Shown here: positions 42,091-51,660 of the stretch, piece by piece
How positions within the stretch are numbered: the stretch's first letter is position 1
How the letters are laid out: every line of letters begins with the position of its first letter
DNA from: Pseudomonadales bacterium
GTDB lineage: Bacteria > Pseudomonadota > Gammaproteobacteria > Pseudomonadales > Porticoccaceae
DNA length: 64,000 nucleotides
NCBI GenBank assembly: GCA_024234435.1
Contig: JACKOF010000004.1
Location: 21,517 to 85,516, forward strand
Reading direction: 5' to 3'
Notes under the pieces: model-generated
Database searches by the model: none
What the model was told of the DNA's origin: nothing
Seen by the model: the letters and a program-made list of their open reading frames with translations, nothing else
Made by a program: the position numbers and the translations under genes

Positions 42091-43284
42091 TCAGGCGGCA
42101 GCTGCTTTTTGAGTTGCCCGGTGTTTGAGTAACATAACGCAGATTAACCAGAACACGGTCATGCTCAATGCGGTTTTTAACACGCCTTGCCAGTGGTAAT
42201 TAAACAGGATCCACCCTGCTGAAAAAGCGGCGACCGCCTGAAAAGTAAAAACGCCAAATTCATTTACAGCCTGTGCTTTAAACCTTTCGTCTATATGGTA
42301 AGTTTCTGGCAACAATGCTGTGCTGGTAATAAACAGCAGGTTCCATCCCAGCCCAAGTAAGACCAGAGCCCACCAGAAATGCATGATCTGATGACCGCTA
42401 AACGCGACAACAATGACAATCAAGTAACAAATTAACCCGGCAAAAATAAGGCTCAAGCGAAGCCCTTTATTCAGTAGTTTTCCTGTGACAATTGACGGCA
42501 GAAACATGGCGACAATGTGGGATTGAATGACTACCGTTGCCTCGTTCAGGCTCAAGCCATTCATTTCAACCATGCTAATGGGCGTGGCTGTCATAATTAA
42601 CGACATGACGGCGTAGCCGGTGGCGGCAGTGCCTGCGGCAATAATAAAGCCGGGCTGTTTAATGATATTGAAAACAGACCGCTTTGGTATTTCTTTGCTG
42701 TCTTCAGGAAAGATCTTTTCTTGATACAGGCACATAACCGTAAACGCGATAACCAGTATCACTGCCAATAATAAAAATGAACCTGCGTAGCCGTGGGGTG
42801 AGTTAATGAGATCTTTTCCAATTGAGCCAAATTGTGGCCCGATAAGACCTCCCAATAAACTCGCCAGCAGAGCCAACGTAAGGCCATCGGCTTGCTGTTT
42901 TTGATTCTCGGCATTTTCGATAATGATAAATCGGCCCTGTTGCGTAAAAGCCAGATTAAAACCAAAGCACAAAGTGGCAAAAATCAGCAGCCAGAAGTTT
43001 GCCTGTAGTGTGCTGATCAGGGCGCATACCGCGCCGCAGAAGGCGATAAAAATGCTGGTTAGGTAGCCAAATTTTCTGCCAATTTTTCGCATAATCATGG
43101 CGGCGGGAACAGTGGATAGCGCCGTACTGATAATCAGTGTCGCCATGGGTAAAGTCGCCAGCTCGGCACTCGGCGCCATACTACTGCCGAGCAAACCGCT
43201 AACCAGTACCATTAGCGACGAAGTTGCCAGGCACAGTGAGCTGACTAGTGACATCAGGTAAATATTCTTAGGCAGGTTAAACAT
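42091..43284 (-). CDS. MFS transporter
   Basis: 397 residues, about 12 membrane helices. The motif A loop MRKIGRKFGY follows helix 2 at about residues 64-73, and a second-half counterpart is weak. Substrate cannot be read; the neighbourhood (LysR regulator, GST) hints at drug or xenobiotic efflux. Convergent with the LysR gene. Confidence 0.9.
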   Translation of the reverse strand: MFNLPKNIYLMSLVSSLCLATSSLMVLVSGLLGSSMAPSAELATLPMATLIISTALSTVPAAMIMRKIGRKFGYLTSIFIAFCGAVCALISTLQANFWLLIFATLCFGFNLAFTQQGRFIIIENAENQKQQADGLTLALLASLLGGLIGPQFGSIGKDLINSPHGYAGSFLLLAVILVIAFTVMCLYQEKIFPEDSKEIPKRSVFNIIKQPGFIIAAGTAATGYAVMSLIMTATPISMVEMNGLSLNEATVVIQSHIVAMFLPSIVTGKLLNKGLRLSLIFAGLICYLIVIVVAFSGHQIMHFWWALVLLGLGWNLLFITSTALLPETYHIDERFKAQAVNEFGVFTFQAVAAFSAGWILFNYHWQGVLKTALSMTVFWLICVMLLKHRATQKAAAA

Positions 43285-43346
43285 AAGTTGTATCTTTCGT
43301 CATTGGCTCTGATAGCCCTGTTGATAACGGCGAGGTTAGCGAGCCG

Positions 43347-44252
43347 TTAGATAATCTGCGTTTTGATGGCATCAATGGTGTCGGCCAGTCTCGCCAGATA
43401 CTGGTCTTTAGGTTTGTAGCGGCTGTCATTGCGCTGTAATACATCTTTTTCCAGGGTGTCGATCATTTTGTGCAACCTGCGCTGGTGTATACCGAAAATA
43501 CTTTGAATAGGGTCTGAAATAAATCCGGATAATGGTGCGACAAGGGCCATTAATACAAGCGTCAGGCAAACCCCAATAAGGCGCATGGTGAAAGAAGGGT
43601 CTTCGGGAAAGACGCTGTAATACAGCGCTCCCATCGAGCGCCCGAGAATAAAGTTTTCAACGGCCAGATAATGATTTATCTCTACGGCAACCAGTAGCCC
43701 GATAGCAAACGCGCCCATGGCAAATTTTTTCCAGGCCAATGCGCCAATAATAAAGCTGGCCAGCGAATTGGTTATATCCGCCGATGCTGTTCGTGTCAAA
43801 ACATACTGGTTTAACGATGATTCAATCAGTGGCGCCAATGCATTGTGGATGGGCGAATGACTGGTAGCAATTTTATGTGCGACAAAATCTTCAGTTTCCC
43901 CCGTAATATCCTGTACTCGTAGCAGTTCGGTTCTGGTTTTTTCTGCAATATAGGCTTGTACGTTGGTAGTGATACCGCCGGGCGTGTTTATCAGCCAGCG
44001 ATGTAATGTTTTCAGCTTGAGCTTTTTTGATACAAAAGCCGTGATCATCAGAAGCAGATAAAAGGGTGCCCAGAAAAGATTCAGTGGTGAGCGCAATAAG
44101 TCCCAACCCAACGCCCGGCAATTGGTTTTTACAACACCTGGATACTGGAAGTGGCTCTTCACATAACCGGGAACCCGCGCTCGGCAATGGTTGAAATATT
44201 GCCTGAGCGCCTGCTCGTAGGTTGCCGATATATCATCTGTGGACGTGTTCAT
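43347..44252 (-). CDS. uncharacterised polytopic membrane protein
   Basis: About 301 residues from ATG 44252 (ATG 44270 also in frame). Three to four hydrophobic segments: NLFWAPFYLLLMITAFV (about 65-80), a weaker hydrophobic stretch near 165-180, FAMGAFAIGLLVAVEI (about 185-200), and LIGVCLTLVLMALVAPLSGF (about 225-245). The long soluble N-terminus and the C-terminus end in charged helices. Looks like a family of uncharacterised conserved inner-membrane proteins; I do not recognise a function. It stands alone between the MFS gene and the carboxymuconolactone decarboxylase-like gene. Confidence 0.7.
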   Translation of the reverse strand: MNTSTDDISATYEQALRQYFNHCRARVPGYVKSHFQYPGVVKTNCRALGWDLLRSPLNLFWAPFYLLLMITAFVSKKLKLKTLHRWLINTPGGITTNVQAYIAEKTRTELLRVQDITGETEDFVAHKIATSHSPIHNALAPLIESSLNQYVLTRTASADITNSLASFIIGALAWKKFAMGAFAIGLLVAVEINHYLAVENFILGRSMGALYYSVFPEDPSFTMRLIGVCLTLVLMALVAPLSGFISDPIQSIFGIHQRRLHKMIDTLEKDVLQRNDSRYKPKDQYLARLADTIDAIKTQII

Positions 44253-44325
44253 CCGCAGAGCATAACGCATTCAGATAACTTGCGTATGCAATGGTTGTTG
44301 GTTGCACTATTGCCAATATCATTCT

Positions 44326-44856
44326 TCAGGCTTTGAACGCTTCGTCCAGTTCGGTGTTGGCCAGATGATTGGTGTAATTACTGATGGTTTTTTGCGCCAG
44401 CCCCAGCAGAATTTCAAGCAGTTGCTGGTTGCCGTAACCCGCGGCTTTAAAGTCGTTCAACTCGGCCTTAGTTAGCTGACCGCGATGCCGCATTAACGCT
44501 AGCGTCGTATCTTTCAATGTTTGTAATTTTTCATCGGGAAGCGGTTCGTTATCTACCAGAGCTTGAATGAGTCGTGGGTCTACACTCATCATTTTTGCGA
44601 TCATTGAATGAGCGGGCACACAGTAGTGGCAGTTGTTTTCGACGTTAATCGTTTGCCAGATCACAGTGAGCTCTGCTGAATTAAAACTGGTTTGCTGAAA
44701 TAGTTCATGAAGCTGCTTGTAGGCTGTCAGCACTGCAGGTGCTTCGGCCATGACAGCGTGAAGATTAGGTATCCAGCCAAAGGCTTTTTTGGATGCAGCC
44801 AGTTCTTCGCGGGCGGCTTCCGGGGCATTGTCCTGATTGTAGTATGTGAAACTCAT
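44326..44856 (-). CDS. carboxymuconolactone decarboxylase / AhpD-like protein
   Basis: 176 residues from ATG 44856 (an earlier in-frame start at 44898 is less likely). The active-site pattern NCHYCVPAHS (Cys 76, Cys 79, His 83) is the AhpD-like disulfide relay; such proteins reduce peroxides or act as thiol oxidoreductases. Divergent from the AraC regulator, 118 bases apart, which may regulate it. Confidence 0.88.
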   Translation of the reverse strand: MSFTYYNQDNAPEAAREELAASKKAFGWIPNLHAVMAEAPAVLTAYKQLHELFQQTSFNSAELTVIWQTINVENNCHYCVPAHSMIAKMMSVDPRLIQALVDNEPLPDEKLQTLKDTTLALMRHRGQLTKAELNDFKAAGYGNQQLLEILLGLAQKTISNYTNHLANTELDEAFKA

Positions 44857-44974
44857 GGGGTTTTCCTCAACAGTTTTATTTATAAGACGGCTATGCACTT
44901 TGACGTGTACTTTATGCTAACCCGCCTGTACTATGAATGCTTCTTTGTTCATATAAAGTGCTCTATCGTTCAAA

Positions 44975-45865
44975 ATGTCGGCGGTTATTGATCTTATTGA
45001 TTTGGTGCGATTGCGTGTGGATATTTACCACAACGCACGCGTATGTGGAGATTGGCGTCTGGTTCAGCACTCTGATGGTGAGGCTTGTTTTCATCTGTCG
45101 ACCCAGGGTGGCTTTATTCTGGATGTGCCAAGCCACGGGAACTGGTTGGTGGATGAAGGTGATCTGGTCATATTTCCAAAGGAACTGCCTCATACGATGG
45201 TGCCGGTTGACAGTTTTTGCGGTTCGCAGCGGCATCTTCCCATTTCTGATGCGCAGCACATTCCCGGCACCAGTATGTTATGTGGGCGGGTTACGTTCCT
45301 GCATAGCAGCAGCCAGCAATTGTTAAATGCGCTGCCTGCGGTATTTGTGATCAGGATGTCAGACGATACGCCTTGGTTGTTGCGCCTCAACGAGATGTTG
45401 CTGGAAGAAAGTCTCGCCAGTAGCAATCAGGCAAACGCTATTTTGAATCGTTTAACGGAGCTATTGATGTCATATGCACTGCGCCACTTTGTCGAGCATG
45501 AGTCGCGTAGTAGCGGAGTTTTGGCGTTGTATTCACACCGGCACATCAGCAGGGCTATCAAAGCGATTCATGATCAACCGGCTGAAATCTGGAGCCTTGC
45601 TGCGCTGGCGAGTATCGCCAATATGTCGAGAACCCGGTTTGCCCAAACCTTCAGGCGAGTGAGTGGCTGGACTCCCATGCGATATCTTGCCTGGTGGCGA
45701 ATGCAGCTGGCGTGGTCCTTGCTGCACAGCGGCAAGCACGTGGCAAATGTTGCCGATGAGGTTGGCTATAAATCAGAAGCCGCCTTTTCTCGCGCCTTTC
45801 GCAAACATTTTGCAACCAGTGCCGGAGTTGTACGGCGATCGGGTCACGGGGTGACGATGGATTGA
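44975..45865 (+). CDS. AraC-family transcriptional regulator
   Basis: 296 residues. An N-terminal cupin-like ligand part is followed by the double HTH of AraC proteins in the last 100 residues (SLAALASIANMSRTRFAQTF; VADEVGYKSEAAFSRAFRKHF). The cupin pattern resembles the AraC_binding_6 group. Probable regulator of the divergent AhpD-like gene. Its last 22 bases overlap the convergent methyltransferase gene. Confidence 0.92.
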   Translation: MSAVIDLIDLVRLRVDIYHNARVCGDWRLVQHSDGEACFHLSTQGGFILDVPSHGNWLVDEGDLVIFPKELPHTMVPVDSFCGSQRHLPISDAQHIPGTSMLCGRVTFLHSSSQQLLNALPAVFVIRMSDDTPWLLRLNEMLLEESLASSNQANAILNRLTELLMSYALRHFVEHESRSSGVLALYSHRHISRAIKAIHDQPAEIWSLAALASIANMSRTRFAQTFRRVSGWTPMRYLAWWRMQLAWSLLHSGKHVANVADEVGYKSEAAFSRAFRKHFATSAGVVRRSGHGVTMD

Positions 45866-46446
45866 GTGGGTTGTTTTTGAAAGCAATAATTATCGAAATG
45901 GTCACCGTTATAAACTGAGCGTTGGTATTGAATCAGTTTCAAACCTTTTAGCATTCGCAATTCGTTTTCTTCCAGGCAAAAGCGTTTAGAGAAATTATGC
46001 TCCAGATGCTGCAGTTCATTAAATGTGCTGATACAGAGTATGCCGCCATCTTGTAACAGTGAAATGATGGACTGCCACTGCTCAATATCGGGTTTGTAGC
46101 GCCCAATCACTATATTGTTGTATTGGGTGGGTTGTTCGGTGAGCCCGGCCTGATTGTGACAGCTTAACTCCGAGAGGTCGCAACACAGTGTGTGTAGCTT
46201 GAGGTTGGCATCGTTTGCAAATGACTTCATTCGATCAAGCGCAACCGCCGAAATATCCAGCCCGGTAACCTGCCAGCCATTTTGAGCGAAGTAGAGCGAC
46301 AGAGCGCCATCACCACAAGCAATATCGAGCAGTGAGCCAGGCTTCAAAAAAGGCTGCATAAACCCGGTAAAAGGGGGTGGGGTGGGCGCTATTGGTTTTT
46401 TGTTGGTAAAACGTTGATCCCATTTTTTTCGAATATCGTCAGACAA
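45844..46446 (-). CDS. class I SAM-dependent methyltransferase
   Basis: 200 residues from TTG 46446 (an in-frame stop lies just upstream). The SAM-binding loop LLDIACGDGALSLYFA (about 38-53) and the acidic strand VTGLDIS are typical. The substrate is unknown; length fits small methyltransferases of tellurite-resistance TehB-like type. It ends inside the 3' end of the AraC gene (22-base convergent overlap). Confidence 0.82.
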   Translation of the reverse strand: MSDDIRKKWDQRFTNKKPIAPTPPPFTGFMQPFLKPGSLLDIACGDGALSLYFAQNGWQVTGLDISAVALDRMKSFANDANLKLHTLCCDLSELSCHNQAGLTEQPTQYNNIVIGRYKPDIEQWQSIISLLQDGGILCISTFNELQHLEHNFSKRFCLEENELRMLKGLKLIQYQRSVYNGDHFDNYCFQKQPTQSIVTP

Positions 46447-46577
46447 GGGTAATTATTCTCAATAAATTTTGATGCCAGGAGTTAAATGATACTCGTTTCT
46501 GTATGACAAATTATCATTAAAACCGGTCAGATCCTTCCTTTGTAACATCGGCGATATTATCGAGACAATTAATCAGA

Positions 46578-46793
46578 TTAACTGTTATGAATTCTGAACC
46601 CTATTTTTAACGTTACCTGAAAATGGGCAACCTGATTATCAACAACATGTCCGCGAGTATCCACCACTTCAAACCATTCAATATGTTTGACGGACTTGCT
46701 GCATTCAGTTATTGCACTCTGGATGGCGTCTTCGATACTGGTTTTTGATGAACCCACAATCTCGATTTTTTTATACGTGTGATGATCAGACAT
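46578..46793 (-). CDS. dodecin, flavin-binding protein
   Basis: 71 residues from ATG 46793, preceded by AAGGAG. The fold pattern KKIEIVGSSKTSIEDAI is clear. Trp 40 and Gln 59 keep the 19-residue spacing of the flavin-stacking and flavin-hydrogen-bonding residues. Dodecins form dodecamers that store flavins. Single gene, divergent from the molybdoenzyme gene. Confidence 0.93.
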   Translation of the reverse strand: MSDHHTYKKIEIVGSSKTSIEDAIQSAITECSKSVKHIEWFEVVDTRGHVVDNQVAHFQVTLKIGFRIHNS

Positions 46794-46928
46794 GGCAGAC
46801 TCCTTATTAATAGGCATAATTTCAGTATAGTCTGACCAGCCAACTCTGCTTTGCTAGCAGTAGAGTTTGTGTGTGAATAGATCCATACCAGGTTATCCGT
46901 TACAGCAACAGAGGCAGAGGCATTGCGA

Positions 46929-49130
46929 ATGTCTGACAATCAAGTTCCTAACCCGGCAATTGTCGGGGGTGGCCCCAAGAAGATTCTATACACGCTCAAC
47001 ACGGTCCGGCGTATCGGCCTAAAGAACAGCGCCAAGGCCCTGCGCAGTAATAATGCATGCAAAGCCTGTGGTTTGGGAATGGGCGGGCAGCGTGGCGGCA
47101 TGACCAACGAGTTGGGCGAGTTTCCCGCAGTTTGCAATAAAAGTATTCAAGCGCAATCGACAGATATTCAGCCGCCGATTCCGAAAGAAGTGTTTGACCA
47201 TCCATTAACAGAATTTAAAAAGCTCAGTGGCCGCGAGATGGAAAGATTGGGTCGTCTCAATACGCCCCTGTTTAAAGCCAAAGATGAAGATTACTTTCAA
47301 CCAGTCACTTGGGACTGGGCGCTAAATCACGCGGCGAAGCAATTTGCAGAGGCGCAGCCAGATCAAACCTTCTTTTATTCATCCGGCCGCTCTTCCAATG
47401 AGGCGGGGTTTGCATTGCAACTTCTGGCGCGTCTGTACGGCACAAATAACGTCAATAACTGTTCTTACTATTGCCATCAGGCGACCGGGGTCGGATTGGG
47501 GAACTCCATTGGTACGGGAACGGCCACTGTGGAGCTGGATGACCTTAATCAGTGTGATTTGGTTTTTTTGATAGGCGCCAATCCGGCATCTAATCACCCG
47601 CGTTTGATGCATAAACTGCAAGGCGTTCGCGAGCGCGGCGGAGATATTATTGTAGTAAACCCGGCCAAAGAGCCGGGTCTGGTTCGTTTTGCTGTGCCGA
47701 AAAGCGCTAAATCAATGCTCAGTGGTGGCACCTGGATTGCCTCGCAGTATTTGCAGCCACGCATTGCTACCGACTTGGCACTGTTTACGGCAATAGGCAA
47801 AGCGTTGCTTGAAAGCGGCGCTATTAATCAGTCATTTATTGATGAGCATACAAGTGGGTTCGATGTTTATCGCCAGCAACTGGAAGCGGCTAATTGGCAG
47901 TCGCTCTGCCAGCAAACCGGTATCAGCAAACAACAGATACAAGCTTGTGCAACGAGCTATGCTAATGCCGACAAGGTGGTGTTTGCGTGGGGCATGGGTA
48001 TGACTCACCACCTTCATGGCGTGGAGAATGTCGAAGCGATTGCTAACCTGAGTTTATTGCGCGGCATGCTCGGAAGGCCGGGGGCAGGCCTGCTGCCACT
48101 GCGTGGGCACAGTAATGTGCAGGGTATAGGGACTATTGGTGTTAAGCCGGTATTAGCGGCAGAAGTGTTGAGTAAAATTGAGCAAAACCTGGGTGTGAAT
48201 TTGCCCAGCAAAAAGGGCTTGGATACGCTGGCCTGCATCCGTAAAGCCTATGAGAACAATATGGCAGCCGCGTTGATCATGGGGGGGAATCTCTTCGAAG
48301 CAACACCTGACTCCGCCTGGGCTGAACAGGCATTTAACCGGATTGGCTTTAAGCTTTATCTCACCACAACATTGAACCGCGGCCATGTTCGCGGTATGGA
48401 TTCCGGCGAAGCCCTTATTCTGCCTGTAACGGCTCGTGATGAAGAGTTCCAGCCAACAACACAGGAGTCTATGTTCAATTATGTGCGCCTAAGTGATGGC
48501 GGTATTCAGCGGTTAGCGGGTCCAAGGCCAGAAGTAGAAATACTTTGCGAACTGGGTAAACGATTGTTGCCTGACAACCAGGCGTTATTTGATGGTTTTA
48601 AGTCGCACAAAACCATTCGCGAAGCGATTGCCAATATTGTTCCAGGCATGCAAGAGCTGGCCGATATTGATGTGGCCAGGAAGGAATTCAGTGTCAAAGG
48701 GCGTTTATTACACACGGCCAAATTCAACACGCCAGATGGCAAGGCACGGTTTGTAGCACACTCTGTGCCTCAAGAGAAAAAGCACAACAATACTTACCCG
48801 TATACGTTAATGAGCGTCCGTAGCGAAGGGCAATTTAACTCGATTATTTATGAGGAGAGAGACAGTTACCGCGGCACAGATCAGCGGCAGGTGGTGATGA
48901 TGAGCGCTGAAGATATGAAGCTCTTGAAGATAAAACAGGGCAGTCAGGTCAGTGTGCGTTCAGAGCATGGTGTAATGCGAAGCCTTACGGTGCATCAGTT
49001 TGATTTGCCTGCCGGAAATCTGATGGTTTACTACCCTGAGGCCAACGTTCTGATTGGCAGGAAAGCAGACCCCAGAAGTCAAACACCAGCCTTTAAATCG
49101 GTTGCTGTGGCGGTGGACCTGGATCAGTAG
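46929..49130 (+). CDS. FdhF/YdeP-family molybdopterin oxidoreductase
   Basis: 733 residues from ATG 46929 (TTG 46923 is in frame). The N-terminal Fe-S segment has Cys 44, Cys 47 and Cys 69 (ACKACGLG...AVC). The molybdopterin domain shows FFYSSGRSSNEAGFALQ, VNNCSYYCHQATGVGL, VFLIGANPASNHPRL, and GRPGAGLLPLRGHSNVQG. This is the YdeP branch of the formate-dehydrogenase-like family, whose substrate is unknown; in E. coli YdeP is linked to acid resistance. No electron-transfer partner gene is adjacent. Confidence 0.92.
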   Translation: MSDNQVPNPAIVGGGPKKILYTLNTVRRIGLKNSAKALRSNNACKACGLGMGGQRGGMTNELGEFPAVCNKSIQAQSTDIQPPIPKEVFDHPLTEFKKLSGREMERLGRLNTPLFKAKDEDYFQPVTWDWALNHAAKQFAEAQPDQTFFYSSGRSSNEAGFALQLLARLYGTNNVNNCSYYCHQATGVGLGNSIGTGTATVELDDLNQCDLVFLIGANPASNHPRLMHKLQGVRERGGDIIVVNPAKEPGLVRFAVPKSAKSMLSGGTWIASQYLQPRIATDLALFTAIGKALLESGAINQSFIDEHTSGFDVYRQQLEAANWQSLCQQTGISKQQIQACATSYANADKVVFAWGMGMTHHLHGVENVEAIANLSLLRGMLGRPGAGLLPLRGHSNVQGIGTIGVKPVLAAEVLSKIEQNLGVNLPSKKGLDTLACIRKAYENNMAAALIMGGNLFEATPDSAWAEQAFNRIGFKLYLTTTLNRGHVRGMDSGEALILPVTARDEEFQPTTQESMFNYVRLSDGGIQRLAGPRPEVEILCELGKRLLPDNQALFDGFKSHKTIREAIANIVPGMQELADIDVARKEFSVKGRLLHTAKFNTPDGKARFVAHSVPQEKKHNNTYPYTLMSVRSEGQFNSIIYEERDSYRGTDQRQVVMMSAEDMKLLKIKQGSQVSVRSEHGVMRSLTVHQFDLPAGNLMVYYPEANVLIGRKADPRSQTPAFKSVAVAVDLDQ

Positions 49131-49140
49131 TTGAAAGCGT

Positions 49141-50031
49141 TTATTTAAATAATTTCAGCAAGCGAAAGTTCACCCGCATTTCTTCTTTAATACCGTTTCG
49201 AATATACATGTCTTGCCCCACTGAGCCAATAAGCTGGATGTCAGGCGTAATAGAATGTCCAATGCTGAGTTTCAATTTGGTCAGGTTCTGAGAGTCGTCC
49301 AGCTCAATGCCGTCAACCCGGGTTGCTCCGCCACGAACATTCGACACCATCGCACCGACAAAGGTGCGGGGGGTAACATAATAGCGGACGTGGCCTTGTA
49401 GCTCCCATAAGGGTTTTTGCTCAAGCGTTGCGTTGCCAACACCATACTCGTCGTTGTCGCCATGAAATCTCACATCAGCAACCAGTTCCAGAGATATTTG
49501 TTCGTTAACTTTCCATTGACGACCAGCCTGAAGTGCGAGTTTCCAGCGATTTTCCGCAAAGGGGTTCAGTTCGTTATTGTTGTCGTAATCGCCGGTTGGC
49601 AGCCAGCCCCAGGCTGTAATGGCAAAAGCCTCGCGCCCGGTAGGGTCTTTGATAAAGTGGAAGGGCAGAACCAGCAGCAAGTCGCCCACACCGTTAGTGA
49701 CCCCCAGGTCAGACCAGTCACCACCCGTGCGGGCAGAGCCCATAGGGAGGAGAAACTGCGGCACAAAAGCGTAATCTTTCCAGTCAACGTATTTCACATA
49801 ACGCAGCATTTGAACTTCACTGGTAAGCTTCACATCATCAGAAACTTTTTTGCCTTTTGAATAGAGTCCACGCCCTTCTACATGTTGCGTATAAATGAGC
49901 CCAAGAGTTGTGCCATCCGGCATATAGGAATAATCGCCATCGTCCAGTGTTATGGCACATGCAGAAGAGGTGAAGAAGGTAACAACAATAAACGCGGTGC
50001 AGAGAGCAAAGACATTGCTAATTTTGTTCAT
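49141..50031 (-). CDS. outer-membrane transporter-like protein (SphA/MetA-pathway family)
   Basis: About 296 residues from ATG 50031; ATGs at 50052 and 50073 are alternatives and none has a clear ribosome binding site. The signal peptide ends near SSACA. The mature part is beta-rich (QVEGRGLYSKGKK; FVPQFLLPMGSARTGG; WGWLPTGDYDNNN), matching the 'phenol MetA-pathway' / SphA-like outer-membrane channel family, often annotated simply as transporter. Transported substrate unknown. Convergent with the molybdoenzyme gene. Confidence 0.8.
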   Translation of the reverse strand: MNKISNVFALCTAFIVVTFFTSSACAITLDDGDYSYMPDGTTLGLIYTQHVEGRGLYSKGKKVSDDVKLTSEVQMLRYVKYVDWKDYAFVPQFLLPMGSARTGGDWSDLGVTNGVGDLLLVLPFHFIKDPTGREAFAITAWGWLPTGDYDNNNELNPFAENRWKLALQAGRQWKVNEQISLELVADVRFHGDNDEYGVGNATLEQKPLWELQGHVRYYVTPRTFVGAMVSNVRGGATRVDGIELDDSQNLTKLKLSIGHSITPDIQLIGSVGQDMYIRNGIKEEMRVNFRLLKLFK

Positions 50032-50409
50032 AGGCCAGAAGGTTTCTTCCATGTTGGTGTCAATCTGCTGCATTATGGAGAGCGCTGACAGCGCCGGATT
50101 GATGGCGATATCCGGGCGAGTCAGGCGTGCCCGACAATCTGTGTAAACTTTCAGTACTCAGGATTTCTGCAGTTTAAACGGTTGCTGCAAACTGTTCTAA
50201 ATAAACGGCGCTCAGAATAAACACTTACCTTATAATCATCAAGTCTAAAAGAGTTTGATGTTGTGTTGAGTCAATTAAACCAAGAACTAATAAGGCAGCT
50301 TTATTAGTTGGGGCAGTTCAGCTAATGTTCGTATTTAAATACACTGACTGAATTTGTTAACACGCGCAGTTTGAAGCAATCATTAAACTGCTGGCAAAGA
50401 GGTTTTCAT
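50032..50409. other. intergenic region between divergent genes
   Basis: This 378-base stretch is AT-rich. A TATAAT occurs at 50230-50235 on the plus strand without a good -35. I see no gene, strong hairpin or repeat. If the outer-membrane protein starts at 50073, its first codons fall here. Confidence 0.5.
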
Positions 50410-51054
50410 ATGCATCAGATCAATATCCCGGAATTTGCATTAGAGCGTGGCCGCAAAGTGCGGCCAGAATTAAGCCTGAATCCGTCAAAAACAGCAGTGA
50501 TTGCTATCGATTTGCAACGATTTTTTATTGATGAAGATCAACCTATGGGTAACCCGCATACCAAGGATATTCTTGATAACGTCAATCGCATCAATGCGGC
50601 TTTGCGTCAGCAAGGTGGCCTGGTGGTTTTTACACAGCATTCCTTCGCAAAACCTGGTGAAACTGTTTCCGAAACAGCGCTTGCCTCGGCAAAACCTGTT
50701 CCTGGAAGCCGCTCTTTCGAATTGCATCCGGATCTGGTTGTGAGCGACGGTGATGTCAGGCTAGTGAAACATCAGTCCAGCCCGTTACACCCCATGGCAT
50801 TTTCAGGTCTTGGTAATCTGTTGCGCGAGAGGGCTATCGAATCGCTGGTTGTTTGTGGGTTTGCTTCCAATGGGTGTTGTGATTGCACGGCCAGGGATGC
50901 TGCCCAATATGGTTATCAGGTAGTGGTTGCCAGTGATGCCACAGCAGCTGTTACTGATGAAGAACACAACGCTGCATTGATGAACCTAGCAATTTATTAT
51001 GCTTCTGTGCAAGATACCGGGGAACTGATTCAATTGATAATGGGTCGTTCGTGA
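50410..51054 (+). CDS. isochorismatase-like cysteine hydrolase
   Basis: 214 residues from ATG 50410, preceded by AGAGG; an upstream in-frame ATG at 50371 is less likely. The Asp-Lys-Cys triad is intact: Asp 34 (VIAIDLQRFF), Lys 120 (RLVKHQS) and Cys 156 (ASNGCCDCTARDA). The family includes nicotinamidases and biuret or isochorismate hydrolases; the precise substrate cannot be told. Followed by a DUF4399 gene. Confidence 0.9.
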   Translation: MHQINIPEFALERGRKVRPELSLNPSKTAVIAIDLQRFFIDEDQPMGNPHTKDILDNVNRINAALRQQGGLVVFTQHSFAKPGETVSETALASAKPVPGSRSFELHPDLVVSDGDVRLVKHQSSPLHPMAFSGLGNLLRERAIESLVVCGFASNGCCDCTARDAAQYGYQVVVASDATAAVTDEEHNAALMNLAIYYASVQDTGELIQLIMGRS

Positions 51055-51126
51055 CCCATGATTTGTAATGTTAACGACACCTGACCTGATCATCGGTTAT
51101 TTCAATATAAAAATGAGAGAGACTTA

Positions 51127-51564
51127 ATGGGACATAAATTTGTATCGATTTTTGGCTTGATGGTTTTGGGTTTTTCGCAAGTGTTGCTGGCCGATGTTGA
51201 TATTTCATTTTCCTCCGCACCGGAAGGGGCAGAAGTCTATTTTATTACGCCGCAAAATGGTGACACTGTTGCAGAAACGTTTACGGTGAAATTTGGTTTA
51301 AGTGGTATGGGGGTTGCCCCTGCAGGTATTCAGCGAGACAACACCGGTCATCATCATTTGCTCATTGACAGTAAAGCGTTGCCAGACATGAGTAAACCGC
51401 TGCCTGCTACCGATCACATCAGGCATTTCGGTGGCGGACAAACAGAAGTAGAGCTCCAGTTGCCGCCCGGTGAACACAGCTTACAACTGTTGCTGGGTAA
51501 CCATGTACATATTCCCCATAACAAACCTGTTCTTTCTGAAAAGATTGTCATCACAGTGAAGTAA
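51127..51564 (+). CDS. DUF4399 periplasmic protein
   Basis: 145 residues. Signal peptide ends near VLLA. The mature part is a DUF4399 domain: GAEVYFITPQNGDTVAETFTV, KFGLSGMGVAPAG, TGHHHLLID and a C-terminal PPGEHSLQLLLGNHVHIPH. His-rich strands suggest possible metal binding. Role unknown. Good GAGAGA ribosome binding site. A hairpin terminator lies 45 bases downstream. Confidence 0.88.
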   Translation: MGHKFVSIFGLMVLGFSQVLLADVDISFSSAPEGAEVYFITPQNGDTVAETFTVKFGLSGMGVAPAGIQRDNTGHHHLLIDSKALPDMSKPLPATDHIRHFGGGQTEVELQLPPGEHSLQLLLGNHVHIPHNKPVLSEKIVITVK

Positions 51565-51609
51565 CGATTTCGGCACACTAGAAATCGGAAGATTGCACGC
51601 AATGATGAA

Positions 51610-51637
51610 AAGGGCCGAATCCGGAGATTCAGCCCTT
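51610..51637. terminator. hairpin terminator between convergent genes
   Basis: 51610-51621 pairs with 51626-51637 (11 pairs, one mismatch, CGGA tetraloop). It is flanked by short A and T runs on opposite sides. It lies between the DUF4399 gene and the convergent monooxygenase-like gene. Confidence 0.75.
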
Positions 51638-51660
51638 CTTGATGATGTGTTCGTTTTACT

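Noticed and set aside
46447..46467. Fur-box-like sequence before the methyltransferase start
   Set aside because: Only a partial match to the 19-bp consensus and no iron-related gene nearby.
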